NCBI GenBank assembly: GCA_002700305.1 | Contig: PACZ01000054.1 | Span: forward strand, 1 to 64,000 | Direction: 5' to 3' | From: Hyphomonas sp. | GTDB taxonomy: Bacteria; Pseudomonadota; Alphaproteobacteria; Caulobacterales; Hyphomonadaceae | Length of the DNA: 64,000 nucleotides | Shown: in pieces, positions 6,783-14,470 of the stretch | How positions within the stretch are numbered: position 1 is the first letter of the stretch | How the letters are laid out: every line of letters starts with the position of its first letter | The notes under the pieces: generated by a model | Told to the model about the DNA's origin: nothing | Database searches by the model: none | The model's input: only the letters and a program-made list of their open reading frames with translations | Program-made: the position numbers and the translations under genes

Positions 6783-7178
6783 TCAGGCAGCGCCGTGACC
6801 GGAAGAGTCGCCTTCCAGCGCCTTGGCCAGTTCGAGCAGGCGGCGGCGCGGACGTTCGTCCAGGCGATAATAGGCGCGGACCAGTTCCAGCGTTTCCTTC
6901 TGGCTGAGGATGTCGCTTTCGAGGCGCTCGGCGTCATTGGCGGCATCCGGGGTGCCGGCGGCGGGCATGCCGTCGAAGAAATACTGGACGGACACGTTCA
7001 TCGCCTTGGCCAGTTCATAGAGGCGCGAGGCGGTGATGCGGTTGGCGCCGCACTCATATTTCTGGATCTGCTGGAAGCGTACGCCCACCTGGCTCGCGAG
7101 GTCCTGCTGGGTCATGCCCAGAAGGCGGCGGCGGCGGCGCAGGCGTTTGCCAACGTGCAGGTCTGTTTCATCAGCCAT
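6783..7178 (-). CDS. XRE-family helix-turn-helix regulator
   Basis: The 131-residue protein has an N-terminal Cro/C1 helix-turn-helix, residues about 7-66: VGKRLRRRRRLLGMTQQDLA, then VGVRFQQIQKYECGANRI and SRLYELAKAMNVSVQYFF. The C-terminal half (SQKETLELVRAYYRLDERPRRRLLELAKAL) is a helical segment seen in small alphaproteobacterial regulators of this type. I chose the ATG at 7178 because a GGAG lies 13 bases upstream and the helix-turn-helix starts soon after. The frame also extends 25 codons upstream, but that stretch does not look like protein. Target genes are not visible. Confidence 0.85.
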   Translation of the reverse strand: MADETDLHVGKRLRRRRRLLGMTQQDLASQVGVRFQQIQKYECGANRITASRLYELAKAMNVSVQYFFDGMPAAGTPDAANDAERLESDILSQKETLELVRAYYRLDERPRRRLLELAKALEGDSSGHGAA

Positions 7179-7270
7179 AGTCAAATACTCCGGGCGGTCT
7201 CTGCTTGGGACAGGGGCTGTCCCGTTTCGGTGTTTGCGGCTGATGTCTCGCAAACGGCGTGCCGGAAGGC

Positions 7271-7440
7271 ATGACTGCCCAATTCCCGGGCAGTTTTATG
7301 AAATTTCATACCTGCGTCAGCCTGTCCCTTGCTCGTTTGTGCATCGCAGCATAAATCTGGCCTTGCACTTCGGTGCAGACGCCTCTGGCGTTTCCTCCCT
7401 TTGACTTTACGGCCGCGCTTCACAGCGCGGCCCTTTTTTT
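7271..7440 (+). ncRNA. Candidate small RNA with three hairpins and a terminator
   Basis: No gene on the plus strand reaches this region, yet it ends in a textbook terminator. Upstream of that are an ACTGCCC/GGGCAGT hairpin (7274-7294), a TGCAC-UUCG-GTGCA tetraloop hairpin (7364-7377), an ACGCC/GGCGT hairpin (7379-7391) and an unpaired CCTCCC (7394-7399). The CU-rich single strand between hairpins is typical of alphaproteobacterial sRNAs that pair with ribosome-binding sites. An 18-codon reading frame (7298-7354, starting MKFHTCVS) lies inside and could be a leader peptide or chance. The 5' end is uncertain. Confidence 0.5.
7411..7440 (+). terminator. Rho-independent terminator
   Basis: A 9-bp perfect stem GGCCGCGCT/AGCGCGGCC with loop TCAC is followed by C and seven T residues on the plus strand. 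It ends whatever transcript crosses 7270-7410 and serves no annotated plus-strand gene. Confidence 0.88.
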
Positions 7441-7665
7441 GGCCGGAAGGTCAAATCTACTGTATTTATTGGGTATTTTACGTCTCCTGTGCGTTCAAAT
7501 GAGCGCTTTTCTGTCGTTCTGACCGGGCCGGGCGCCGGATAGGCGCGCCTTTGGAGCCATTAACCAAGGTTTCTGCCTGGCTGGCCGGGCCCAATAAAGA
7601 CCGCGCAATGCTGACCTGCGAGGCTGCATGGATACCTTTTCGCAAAAATGCGGGCAGGTGAAAAA
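7441..7665. other. Intergenic DNA without recognised gene
   Basis: I see no credible coding frame between the terminator and the end of the N-formylglutamate amidohydrolase-like gene. An AT-rich patch near 7456-7485 could be a promoter, but nothing downstream on the plus strand is coding for more than 1 kb. Confidence 0.5.
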
Positions 7666-8583
7666 TTACACCTTTGGCAGGATCAGCGCCGTATCCAGCA
7701 ATCCGGAGATAACTGTTTCAATCGCGCCGGCCAGGTCGTCGAACCGGTCCAGGCGTTCGACGGCCTGCTCATCCATATAAAGGCCGCGATTGATCTCGAT
7801 CTGCAGCGCATGGACGCCGCGCCGGGGCTTGCCATAGCGCCGGGTCGTGTAGCCGCCGGCATAGGGCGCGTTGCGCGCGACGCTGAAGCCGAGCTCGCGG
7901 AAGGCCCGTTCGGCCCGGCTGGTCAGGCGCGGATCGCAGGAGGCGCCGAACCGGTCGCCCAATACAATGTCTGCCAGCGCCCGGCGGCCCGGCTGGACCG
8001 ACGGCATGGAGTGGCAGTCGATCAGCACGGCATGGCCATGGGTGTCTCGCAGGGCGGCCAGCTCATCGCCGAGGCAGGCATGATAGGCGTCATGTATATG
8101 GGCCAGGCGCGCTTCGCCTTCTTCGCGGGTCAGGCGGCGGCTGTAGATCTCGGTCCCGCCGGCGGCGACGCGGGGCAGGCAGCCGAGCCCGGCTTCCACT
8201 CTCGCCGTCGGCATGCCGCAGGTGCGGGGCGGGGGACCGTCGAACATGGAGGCGTCCAGTTCGCGCGGGTCGCGGTTGAGGTCTGCCACCGAGCGGCCAT
8301 AGCAGGCGGCCAGCAGCGTCGCCCCGGCGGCCGGCGCGGACGCGAACAATTCTTCTATAAAGGCATCTTCAGTGCGGCGCAGGTCCATCACCGGCACCCG
8401 CAGCGCTTCCAGCATGCTTTCGGGATAGAGCGAGCCGGAATGCGGGGAGGCGAACACGAAAGGCGCCGGCTGTCCGGCAGGCCGGGTCAGCGTGTAGGCC
8501 GGTCCGAAGGATTCCATGCCGCGCGGGCCCGTCCTGACAGGTAAGGGGGCCGGATCGAGGGAAAGGGGCGGGGTCGGACGCAT
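7666..8583 (-). CDS. N-formylglutamate amidohydrolase family protein
   Basis: The 305-residue protein has the signatures of PF05013: ASPHSGSLYPESML near residue 42, RRTEDAFIEELF, the DLNRDPRELD block near 95, LIDCHSMPS near 177, and the NAPYAGGYTTRRYG and ALQIEINRGLYMDE blocks near 230-265. The His, Glu and Asp residues in these motifs bind zinc in the family, which cleaves N-formylglutamate or related N-acyl amino acids, for example at the end of one histidine-degradation route. No other hut gene is nearby, so the true substrate is open. The start at 8583 leaves a divergent gap to cpdR; upstream codons are not protein-like. Confidence 0.85.
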   Translation of the reverse strand: MRPTPPLSLDPAPLPVRTGPRGMESFGPAYTLTRPAGQPAPFVFASPHSGSLYPESMLEALRVPVMDLRRTEDAFIEELFASAPAAGATLLAACYGRSVADLNRDPRELDASMFDGPPPRTCGMPTARVEAGLGCLPRVAAGGTEIYSRRLTREEGEARLAHIHDAYHACLGDELAALRDTHGHAVLIDCHSMPSVQPGRRALADIVLGDRFGASCDPRLTSRAERAFRELGFSVARNAPYAGGYTTRRYGKPRRGVHALQIEINRGLYMDEQAVERLDRFDDLAGAIETVISGLLDTALILPKV

Positions 8584-8744
8584 CGCACCTATCGTTTGCC
8601 TGTTCGTGCCAAGGTCAAGCCCTTCCAAGCGTCTTGGGCAGCGGCAAGGTAAAAAAGACAGCGCGAATTTCGCAAAATTCACCCATGATTTACCCGGATC
8701 ACTGTTTATGCTTAGGCTTATCGGACGGACGAAGGGGGCCCCAG

Positions 8745-9104
8745 GTGACCAAGATCCTGCTGGCTGAAGATGATGATTCCATGCGCGCCTTCCTGGCCGC
8801 GGCGCTGCGCCGTGCCGGGCATGAAGTGCAGGACTATGCCGACGGCGAGACAGCCCTCGCTGCACTTGAGCGCGAAGTGTTCGACCTGCTGCTGACCGAC
8901 ATTGTGATGCCGGGCCTCGACGGGATTGAGCTCGCCCGCCGCGGGGCCGAACTCGATCCGGCCATGAAGATCGTCTTCATTACGGGCTTTGCCGCTGTGG
9001 CGCTGTCGTCCGGAGCGCCGACGCCAGCGGGCGCGAAAGTCCTGTCGAAGCCGTTCCACCTGCGGGAAATCGTCGAGGAAGTCGACAAGGTGATGGCGGC
9101 CTGA
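8745..9104 (+). CDS. cpdR: Response regulator CpdR
   Basis: This 119-residue protein is a stand-alone receiver domain. The acidic pocket AEDDDS is at residues 8-12, the phosphoacceptor is Asp52 in LLLTDIVMPGLDG, and the switch Thr lies in FITGFAAVAL. The ending VLSKPFHLREIV is almost diagnostic for CpdR, which in Caulobacter localises ClpXP to the pole when unphosphorylated and so controls CtrA and PdeA turnover. Phosphorylation would come from the CckA-ChpT relay, not encoded here. The start is a GTG at 8745 with GAAGGGGG about 8 bases before it. An upstream in-frame ATG would add residues not found in the family. Confidence 0.9.
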   Translation: MTKILLAEDDDSMRAFLAAALRRAGHEVQDYADGETALAALEREVFDLLLTDIVMPGLDGIELARRGAELDPAMKIVFITGFAAVALSSGAPTPAGAKVLSKPFHLREIVEEVDKVMAA

Positions 9105-9172
9105 GGGCCGGCAATTCGGAAAATCGGACCGGTCCGGTCTTGAAACCCGGCATTTTCATACCCATCGTTACA

Positions 9173-9191
9173 ATATTGGTGATGCCAATAT
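9173..9191. promoter_or_regulatory. Palindromic operator candidate upstream of the tetR gene
   Basis: ATATTGG and CCAATAT form a perfect 7-bp dyad around TGATG, 26 bases before the regulator's ATG. TetR-family repressors commonly bind such palindromes in their own promoter, so this is the likely autoregulatory site. Confidence 0.55.
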
Positions 9192-9216
9192 CGCTGACGC
9201 ATGGAGGAAATGCCTG

Positions 9217-9858
9217 ATGGCCGAGACCAGCCCCTCACCCCGCCGCGGCCGCCCACGCAGCTTCGATCCGCATGAAGTGATGCAGCAGGTGCAGGACGCC
9301 TTCTGGAAAGGCGGCTTTGAAGGCCCCTCGATCGGCGACCTGGCCGGTGCCACGGGCCTCAACCGGCCGAGCCTGTACGGTGCGTTCGGCGACAAGCACG
9401 CCCTTTACATCCAGGCCCTGCAGCAATATCGCGACGCCACCCAGGCCGCCGGCCGCAAGATTCTCGAAGACGCGCCGACCCTGCGCACCGCGCTGGAAGA
9501 CCTCTTCCGCGCCGCCATCCGCCTCTATACCGACGATGAAGAGGCGCGCGGCTGTTTCGTCGCCAGCACCGCCCCGCCCGAAGCCATGCGCGACACGACC
9601 GTGCGCCGGGAACTCGCCGTCACGAATGACGGCCTCGACGAGATGTTTGAAGCACGGATCGCGCGGGCCCAGGCAGAGGGCGAGGCCTGCACCGGCCTGC
9701 CGCCGGACGAGGCCGCCCGGATCGCTTCGGCTGTGCTGCATTCCTTGTCTGTCCGGGCGCGGGCAGGGGCTTCGAGACGGGCTTTGCATGCCTTGGCACA
9801 GAGCGCGGTGGACCTGCTGGCGCAGGCGCCGGAGACGGGTCGCAGCGAAGGCCGCTGA
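9217..9858 (+). CDS. TetR/AcrR-family transcriptional regulator
   Basis: The 213-residue protein begins with a basic GRPRSFD segment and a TetR DNA-binding domain (residues 10-60): HEVMQQVQDAFWKGGFEGPSI, then DLAGATGLNRPSLYGAFGDKHALY. The C-terminal ligand domain contains EEARGCFVAST, typical of the TetR_C subgroup whose members often repress reductases or oxidative-stress genes. A palindrome at 9173-9191 suggests autoregulation. GGAGGA lies about 10 bases before the ATG. The regulated gene is not adjacent: cpdR precedes on the same strand and a tRNA follows. Confidence 0.85.
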   Translation: MAETSPSPRRGRPRSFDPHEVMQQVQDAFWKGGFEGPSIGDLAGATGLNRPSLYGAFGDKHALYIQALQQYRDATQAAGRKILEDAPTLRTALEDLFRAAIRLYTDDEEARGCFVASTAPPEAMRDTTVRRELAVTNDGLDEMFEARIARAQAEGEACTGLPPDEAARIASAVLHSLSVRARAGASRRALHALAQSAVDLLAQAPETGRSEGR

Positions 9859-9938
9859 AGACGCTTGACGCAGGCGCGCCGATTGTCCATTACCCACGCT
9901 TCCTGACGGGCCCCGCCGTTCTTGAACGGGTCCCGGAC

Positions 9939-10013
<75 letters not shown>

Positions 10014-10343
10014 TTCCATCTCCTCAAACGGATTTCCCGGGACGCTGACGCGGTCATTCCCGCGCCTTGCAATCAGGCCAGACTCCATTCGCCTTCAAGT
10101 GGGATGTGCCGTGTCGGGAACCTGTCCCGGATTCGTCCATGAGGCGAATTATCGGGATTCCGGTCCCATCAGGGGATTTACCTTGGCGTGGCCCGGTTTT
10201 CGGGCGAATGTGGCGCCTCAAGTGCGCCAATTCAGAGCGCCCGGGTGGGGAAATCTGCGGCACGTCATTTGCAGACCCGGAAAAGTAGATTCGCGCGGAG
10301 GCTGGAAGTTTCCGCGCATGACTGTTCAGGAGTGGAGATTATC
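10014..10343. other. Upstream region of the polysaccharide locus
   Basis: No gene is visible between the tRNA-Val and the epimerase gene. A CGGGA/TCCCG dyad lies near 10116-10130, but there is no T-run and no clear promoter match. The stretch probably contains the epimerase promoter and 5' leader. Its ribosome-binding site AGGAGTGGAG lies before the ATG at 10344. Confidence 0.45.
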
Positions 10344-11321
10344 ATGAAATCGGTACTGGTCTGCGGCGCGGGCGGCTTCATCGGGGGACATCTGGTCCGC
10401 CGTCTCAAGAAGGAAGGCTATTGGGTGCGCGGCGTCGACCTTAAAATGCACGAATTCGCCGAGACCGAAGCAGACGATTTTGTCGTCGGGGACCTGCGCA
10501 ACCAGTCTCTGGTCCGCGAAGTGGTGGACCGGAAATTCGACGAGATCTACCAGCTGGCCGCCGACATGGGCGGGGCAGGCTATATCTTCACCGGTGAGAA
10601 CGATGCCGACGTGATGCACAACTCCGCCACGATCAATCTGAACGTTCTGGATGCGGCCCATAAGCGTAACTGCAAGCGCATCTTCTATTCTTCCTCGGCC
10701 TGCATGTATCCGGCCTATAACCAGGAAGACCCGGACAATCCGAACTGCCGCGAAGACAGCGCCTATCCGGCTGCGCCGGACAGCGAATATGGCTGGGAGA
10801 AACTGTTCTCCGAACGCCTCTACCTCTCCTACAACCGCAATCACGGCATGGAAGCGCGCGTTGCGCGTTACCACAACATCTTCGGACCGCAGGGCACCTG
10901 GGATGGCGGCAAGGAAAAGGCCCCGGCCGCGCTCTGCCGCAAGATTGCCAAGGCAAAATCCGGCGACTCGATCGAGATCTGGGGAGATGGCCAGCAGACC
11001 CGCTCGTTCCTCTATGTCGATGAATGCCTGGAAGGCACGATCCGCCTGACCCGGTCTGACTTCGAAGGGCCGGTGAATGTCGGGTCTGAGGAAATGGTGA
11101 CCATCAACCAGCTTGCCATGATGATTGCCGACGTTGCCGGCAAGAAGATCGAGCTGGAGCATATCCCCGGTCCGCTGGGCGTGCGTGGCCGCAATTCCGA
11201 AAATTCGTTGATCTCTGAAAAGCTTGGCTGGTCGCCGAGCCAGCCGCTGAAAACCGGCCTTGAAAAAACCTATGACTGGATCGAGCGCCAGGTGCATTCC
11301 AACGCACGGGCGATGGCCTGA
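10344..11321 (+). CDS. NAD-dependent epimerase, GDP-mannose 3,5-epimerase-like
   Basis: This 325-residue extended SDR enzyme binds NAD through GAGGFIGGHLVRRL (7-20). It carries the features of GDP-mannose 3,5-epimerase: LAADMGGAGYIF, YSSSACMYP, the catalytic EYGWEKL (Tyr-x-x-x-Lys), RYHNIFGPQGTWDGGKEKAPAALCRK, and IPGPLGVRGRNSEN. These blocks are close to the plant enzyme that makes GDP-L-galactose, so a GDP-sugar substrate is likely. In this setting the product would feed a surface polysaccharide. I start at ATG 10344 after AGGAGTGGAG; an upstream in-frame extension has no family similarity. It is the first gene of the locus on the plus strand. Confidence 0.83.
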   Translation: MKSVLVCGAGGFIGGHLVRRLKKEGYWVRGVDLKMHEFAETEADDFVVGDLRNQSLVREVVDRKFDEIYQLAADMGGAGYIFTGENDADVMHNSATINLNVLDAAHKRNCKRIFYSSSACMYPAYNQEDPDNPNCREDSAYPAAPDSEYGWEKLFSERLYLSYNRNHGMEARVARYHNIFGPQGTWDGGKEKAPAALCRKIAKAKSGDSIEIWGDGQQTRSFLYVDECLEGTIRLTRSDFEGPVNVGSEEMVTINQLAMMIADVAGKKIELEHIPGPLGVRGRNSENSLISEKLGWSPSQPLKTGLEKTYDWIERQVHSNARAMA

Positions 11322-11416
11322 ACCAAATCTGAGGGAAGGGGCCGGCCGGATGGATCGGCCCCGTTTCCGCTTCTGACCTCTCCCGGCCGCGCTTTCCTGC
11401 TGGCTGAAACGGATCG

Positions 11417-11938
11417 ATGACCATGGACCAGATGGCTGCCCAGCTGATCGGCTTTGCTGCCGACCACCCGCAATGGATTGCGGCGATGGTCTTTGTGCTG
11501 GCCTTTTTCGAATTCGTTCCTTTCGTGTGGGTGGCACTGGTCGGCGTGGCCGCATTGGTCGGCCCGCAGAATGTCAGCCATTTGCTGGCGGTCGTGGCGG
11601 CCGCAACGATCGGCGGGGCACTGGGCGACATCAGCCTTTACCTGATCGGCCAGAAGAATGCCGGCCGTCTCGGCCGCATCTGGCCGTTCCGCAAACATCC
11701 CAGCCTGATCGAAAAGAGCGAAGCCTTCTGCGCCCGCTGGGGCATCGGCGCTGTCGTGATCGGACGGTTCTCCGGCCCGGTCCGGGCAGGGGTGCCGGTG
11801 GTGGCGGGTGCGCTGCGTATGCCGGTGGTGACCTTTGCGGTTGCCTCGGTTGTTGCGGCGCTGATTGCGGCAATCGTGTTCCTTGTGCCGGCTGCAGTGG
11901 GGGCGGGCACCCTGTTCAATCTGATCGGACTTCGCTGA
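11417..11938 (+). CDS. DedA/VTT-domain membrane protein
   Basis: The 173-residue integral membrane protein has a DedA-like layout: an N-terminal hydrophobic helix with FFEFVPFVW near residues 29-37, a re-entrant GVAALVG segment, the conserved GGALGDISLYLIGQ near 73-86, the IGRFSGPVRAGVPVVAGALRM block near 117-137, and two closing helices. DedA proteins are undecaprenyl-phosphate or phospholipid flippase-type transporters. Recycling of the lipid carrier would suit the glycan genes around it, but the substrate is inferred. ATGs at 11417 and 11423 are both possible. The gene converges on chbG with a shared hairpin between. Confidence 0.78.
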   Translation: MTMDQMAAQLIGFAADHPQWIAAMVFVLAFFEFVPFVWVALVGVAALVGPQNVSHLLAVVAAATIGGALGDISLYLIGQKNAGRLGRIWPFRKHPSLIEKSEAFCARWGIGAVVIGRFSGPVRAGVPVVAGALRMPVVTFAVASVVAALIAAIVFLVPAAVGAGTLFNLIGLR

Positions 11939-11944
11939 CCGGTT

Positions 11945-11970
11945 CCTGAAAAATCCTGATAATTTTCAGG
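11945..11970. terminator. Bidirectional terminator-like hairpin between convergent genes
   Basis: CCTGAAAA (11945-11952) and TTTTCAGG (11963-11970) form an 8-bp stem with a 10-base loop, so each strand has a T-rich 3' arm. It starts just after the DedA stop and overlaps the end of the convergent ChbG-like gene. Confidence 0.5.
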
Positions 11971-12856
11971 CGAGATCGCGGAAGGAGATCAGCTCGATCC
12001 CTTTTGCGGCGACTTCCGCTTTGACGGTGTCTGCCTTCAGGGCGGAAAGCTCGTGCGCCCAGTTATAGCCCCAATGGAGCTTGTCTGAGGCCGGGTCGTC
12101 TTCCCCCGGATGGCACATGAGTTCGCAGGTGCCGGTTTGCGGCATCGCCGCGATGACTTTTAGCAGCGCGTCCGTGTCGAGCTTGCCGCCGAAATAGAAA
12201 CCCGCGAAACGGTCCGTTGTCGGGCCGAAGCCTTTCCTGCCGCGGCGGCAGAAATGGTTCAGCACCAGCTGCTGGGCCACACGCGAAAGCCCGCCGGGCG
12301 AGGCCAGCATATAGGGGCTGACAGGTTCTCGTGGCAGGCGCATGGGGGCGATACCGTGCTTGCGGCCAAGGTCCTGTGCGACCTTGAGAATGCCGGGCAG
12401 CATGTGGACGTGCTGATGGCTGTCGAGGTGTGAAATCGCAAGACCGGACTCGCGGATGCGGGCGATCTGGGCGTCCAGTTCCAGCCGCACCTCTTCCGGA
12501 TTGATCAGGCCCCGGAAATAGTGTTTCGCAAACACGGTGATGTGTTTGTGGAAATGGCCGGTCTCGTCGACGAGGCTGGGGATTTTCGCCGGATCGGTCA
12601 GCGGGCGTTCCTCGATCAGGGTGAGGTGGACGCCGATGTCGAGTGACGGGGTCGCTTTCGCCAATGTGACGGCATGATCGAAGGCAGGCGCGCAGGCCAT
12701 GATCGAGGTGGAGGTCAGGATGCCATTGAGATGCGCATCGGCGACGCCATCATTCACCCGTTCGGACAGGCCGAAATCGTCCGCATGCACGATCAGGCGC
12801 AGGCCGTCTTTCGCGGCCTTGTCCGGTGTTGGCGTGAGAGAGACGGCTTCGGTCAT
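11966..12856 (-). CDS. ChbG/HpnK (YdjC) family carbohydrate deacetylase
   Basis: This 296-residue protein has the metal-site motifs of the YdjC fold: HADDFGLSERVNDG near residues 24-37, DIGVHLTLIEERPL near 93-106, and SHLDSHQHVHMLPG near 141-154. Family members deacetylate sugars: ChbG acts on chitobiose, HpnK on a hopanoid glucosamine. Within this polysaccharide operon a deacetylase acting on an N-acetyl sugar lipid intermediate or glycan is plausible. Its ATG overlaps the stop of the upstream glycosyltransferase gene (ATGA), so it is the last gene of the minus-strand operon that begins at 18279. Confidence 0.82.
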   Translation of the reverse strand: MTEAVSLTPTPDKAAKDGLRLIVHADDFGLSERVNDGVADAHLNGILTSTSIMACAPAFDHAVTLAKATPSLDIGVHLTLIEERPLTDPAKIPSLVDETGHFHKHITVFAKHYFRGLINPEEVRLELDAQIARIRESGLAISHLDSHQHVHMLPGILKVAQDLGRKHGIAPMRLPREPVSPYMLASPGGLSRVAQQLVLNHFCRRGRKGFGPTTDRFAGFYFGGKLDTDALLKVIAAMPQTGTCELMCHPGEDDPASDKLHWGYNWAHELSALKADTVKAEVAAKGIELISFRDLA

Positions 12857-14433
12857 GGCGCGGCAGGGGCCTCGGCGATCGTCGGGAAAGCATACCAGAT
12901 TTCGGTGTCGTCGCGCGAGTGGATGACAACCGGTTCGCGCCCGCCGGAACGTTCGCTGGCGCGCTTCATCAGGCGGTCGAAGCGCTCATCCAGCCAGCGC
13001 GGCTGGTATTTCGATGTGCGCAGGATGTAGACCGTCGGCGTTTCGCCATAGGTCGGGCCATAGCCCCACGGCCAGTTGCGGGTGGAGGCCACATAATCCG
13101 GATCGAAATAGGGGATCTGGAAGCGGACCGTGTCCGGATCGTTTTCCGGGAAGAGCAGCGTGTCGCCCCAGGGATAGAGTTCCACAGTCGTCAGCCCGTC
13201 TTCCTGGATCCCGTTCATGTAGGCTTCCAGCACGGCGCGGTCTTCCGGCGTGAAGTAGGGGACATCGTCGGCGATCACCATGCCGTCGACGTTCAGCTCC
13301 TGAAGGTAGCCTTTCGGGCCTTCGATCCGGCCGGTCTTCAGGAAGAAGAGGCCTGCAACGGCGACGAGGGCAAGCGAGGCGCCGAGCGAAATCAGCGTCT
13401 TGCCGGGATAGCGCAGGCGTACCTGTTTGACGACAATCTCGATCAGGGCGAGGGCGGCGAGCAGATAGGCGAAATCGTTGAACACGTCATACCATTGTTC
13501 CTCGCGTACGCGGCTCATCAGCCAGGCGCCGACAGCGAAAGCCGTGAGGTGGGCAACCGGCACCTTGCGCCAGACGGCCAGTGCCCAGATCGCGAAGATC
13601 GACGCGAGGCCCACGCCATGCCAGCCGCCGAACTCCAGGGTGCCCTTATTGGCCGATGTCGTCTCCGACATGCGGTAGGCGAGGTCATGCTCGAAGGCGG
13701 CCCAGTGGGTGAAGATGTAAAGCGCCTGCGCGGCCCAGGCGGCAACGCCGATGCCGATCACGATCATGCCGGTGCGGTTGGGCCAGTTCTTCCACAGCTT
13801 GCCGGCGAAGATGGCGTAGAAGAAGACCGGCGCGCCCATCAGCATGGCGTTCGGGTGGATAACGGCAGACCCGCCAAGCAGGCCAAGGGCTACCCAGTGG
13901 CGCTGGTTCTGTACCAGCAGCAAGGCTGCGCAGATGATCGCGAACATGATCGCTTCCATCCGGGCATTGTTGGCCATGGACACAAAGTGCCCGTTCAGCA
14001 GGAAAGCGCCAATCAGGATCAGGCTGACCGCGGCAATCTTGCGGGTACGCATGGCGATGGCGAGCAGGCCGAAGCCGGCCAGCGTCGCGACAAGGGAGAC
14101 CGCGCGGGCGATCTCCAGCGAAAAGCCGGTGACCTTGAAGATCAGCCCCAGGATGAGGGGATAGCCATAAGGCAGCAGCAGGAGCGGTCGGTCCGGGTCG
14201 ATTTCCGGGGCGATGAAATCGTTCCAGCGTTCAAACCCGCGTGCCTGCCAGAGGAAATAGGCTTCGTCGCCCCATGGGGCGGGCAGGGTCAGGCCGGCGG
14301 CCATATGAACGGCAATCATCAGGATGCCAACGAGGGCCACGCCCGCGAGGAAGAGGCCTGCGCGCAATGTCCAGCTGTCGTCCCCGCCGCGCAGGAAGCG
14401 CATGAGCTTCTGAAGTGTCTGAGCAGCGTCCAT
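12853..14433 (-). CDS. Polytopic membrane glycosyltransferase, GT39/ArnT-like
   Basis: The 526-residue protein has a cytoplasmic N-terminus and about ten hydrophobic segments in the first 380 residues, then a soluble periplasmic C-terminal domain of about 150 residues. After the first membrane helix the loop contains APWGDEAYFLWQARGFERW, matching the acidic first periplasmic loop (D-E) that is catalytic in the GT-C fold of dolichyl-phosphate-mannose and ArnT transferases. It would use a polyprenyl-phosphate sugar, and the adjacent GtrB-like GT2 could make that donor. The ATG at 14433 has GGAGGAG upstream, and I prefer it to an extension of 27 codons. Confidence 0.75.
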   Translation of the reverse strand: MDAAQTLQKLMRFLRGGDDSWTLRAGLFLAGVALVGILMIAVHMAAGLTLPAPWGDEAYFLWQARGFERWNDFIAPEIDPDRPLLLLPYGYPLILGLIFKVTGFSLEIARAVSLVATLAGFGLLAIAMRTRKIAAVSLILIGAFLLNGHFVSMANNARMEAIMFAIICAALLLVQNQRHWVALGLLGGSAVIHPNAMLMGAPVFFYAIFAGKLWKNWPNRTGMIVIGIGVAAWAAQALYIFTHWAAFEHDLAYRMSETTSANKGTLEFGGWHGVGLASIFAIWALAVWRKVPVAHLTAFAVGAWLMSRVREEQWYDVFNDFAYLLAALALIEIVVKQVRLRYPGKTLISLGASLALVAVAGLFFLKTGRIEGPKGYLQELNVDGMVIADDVPYFTPEDRAVLEAYMNGIQEDGLTTVELYPWGDTLLFPENDPDTVRFQIPYFDPDYVASTRNWPWGYGPTYGETPTVYILRTSKYQPRWLDERFDRLMKRASERSGGREPVVIHSRDDTEIWYAFPTIAEAPAAP

Positions 14434-14470
14434 GCGCCTGGCTCCTCCAAACTTGCCGCTGTTGAGACGG

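Noticed and set aside
7320-7355. TGC-rich words near TGTGCATCGCAGCA that resemble PhaR-type sites
   Set aside because: No phasin or PHA gene is nearby and the match is too short to support an operator.
10188-10343. In-frame upstream extension of the GDP-mannose 3,5-epimerase-like gene
   Set aside because: The added residues are not part of the SDR fold, and the ATG at 10344 has a good ribosome-binding site immediately before the NAD-binding motif.
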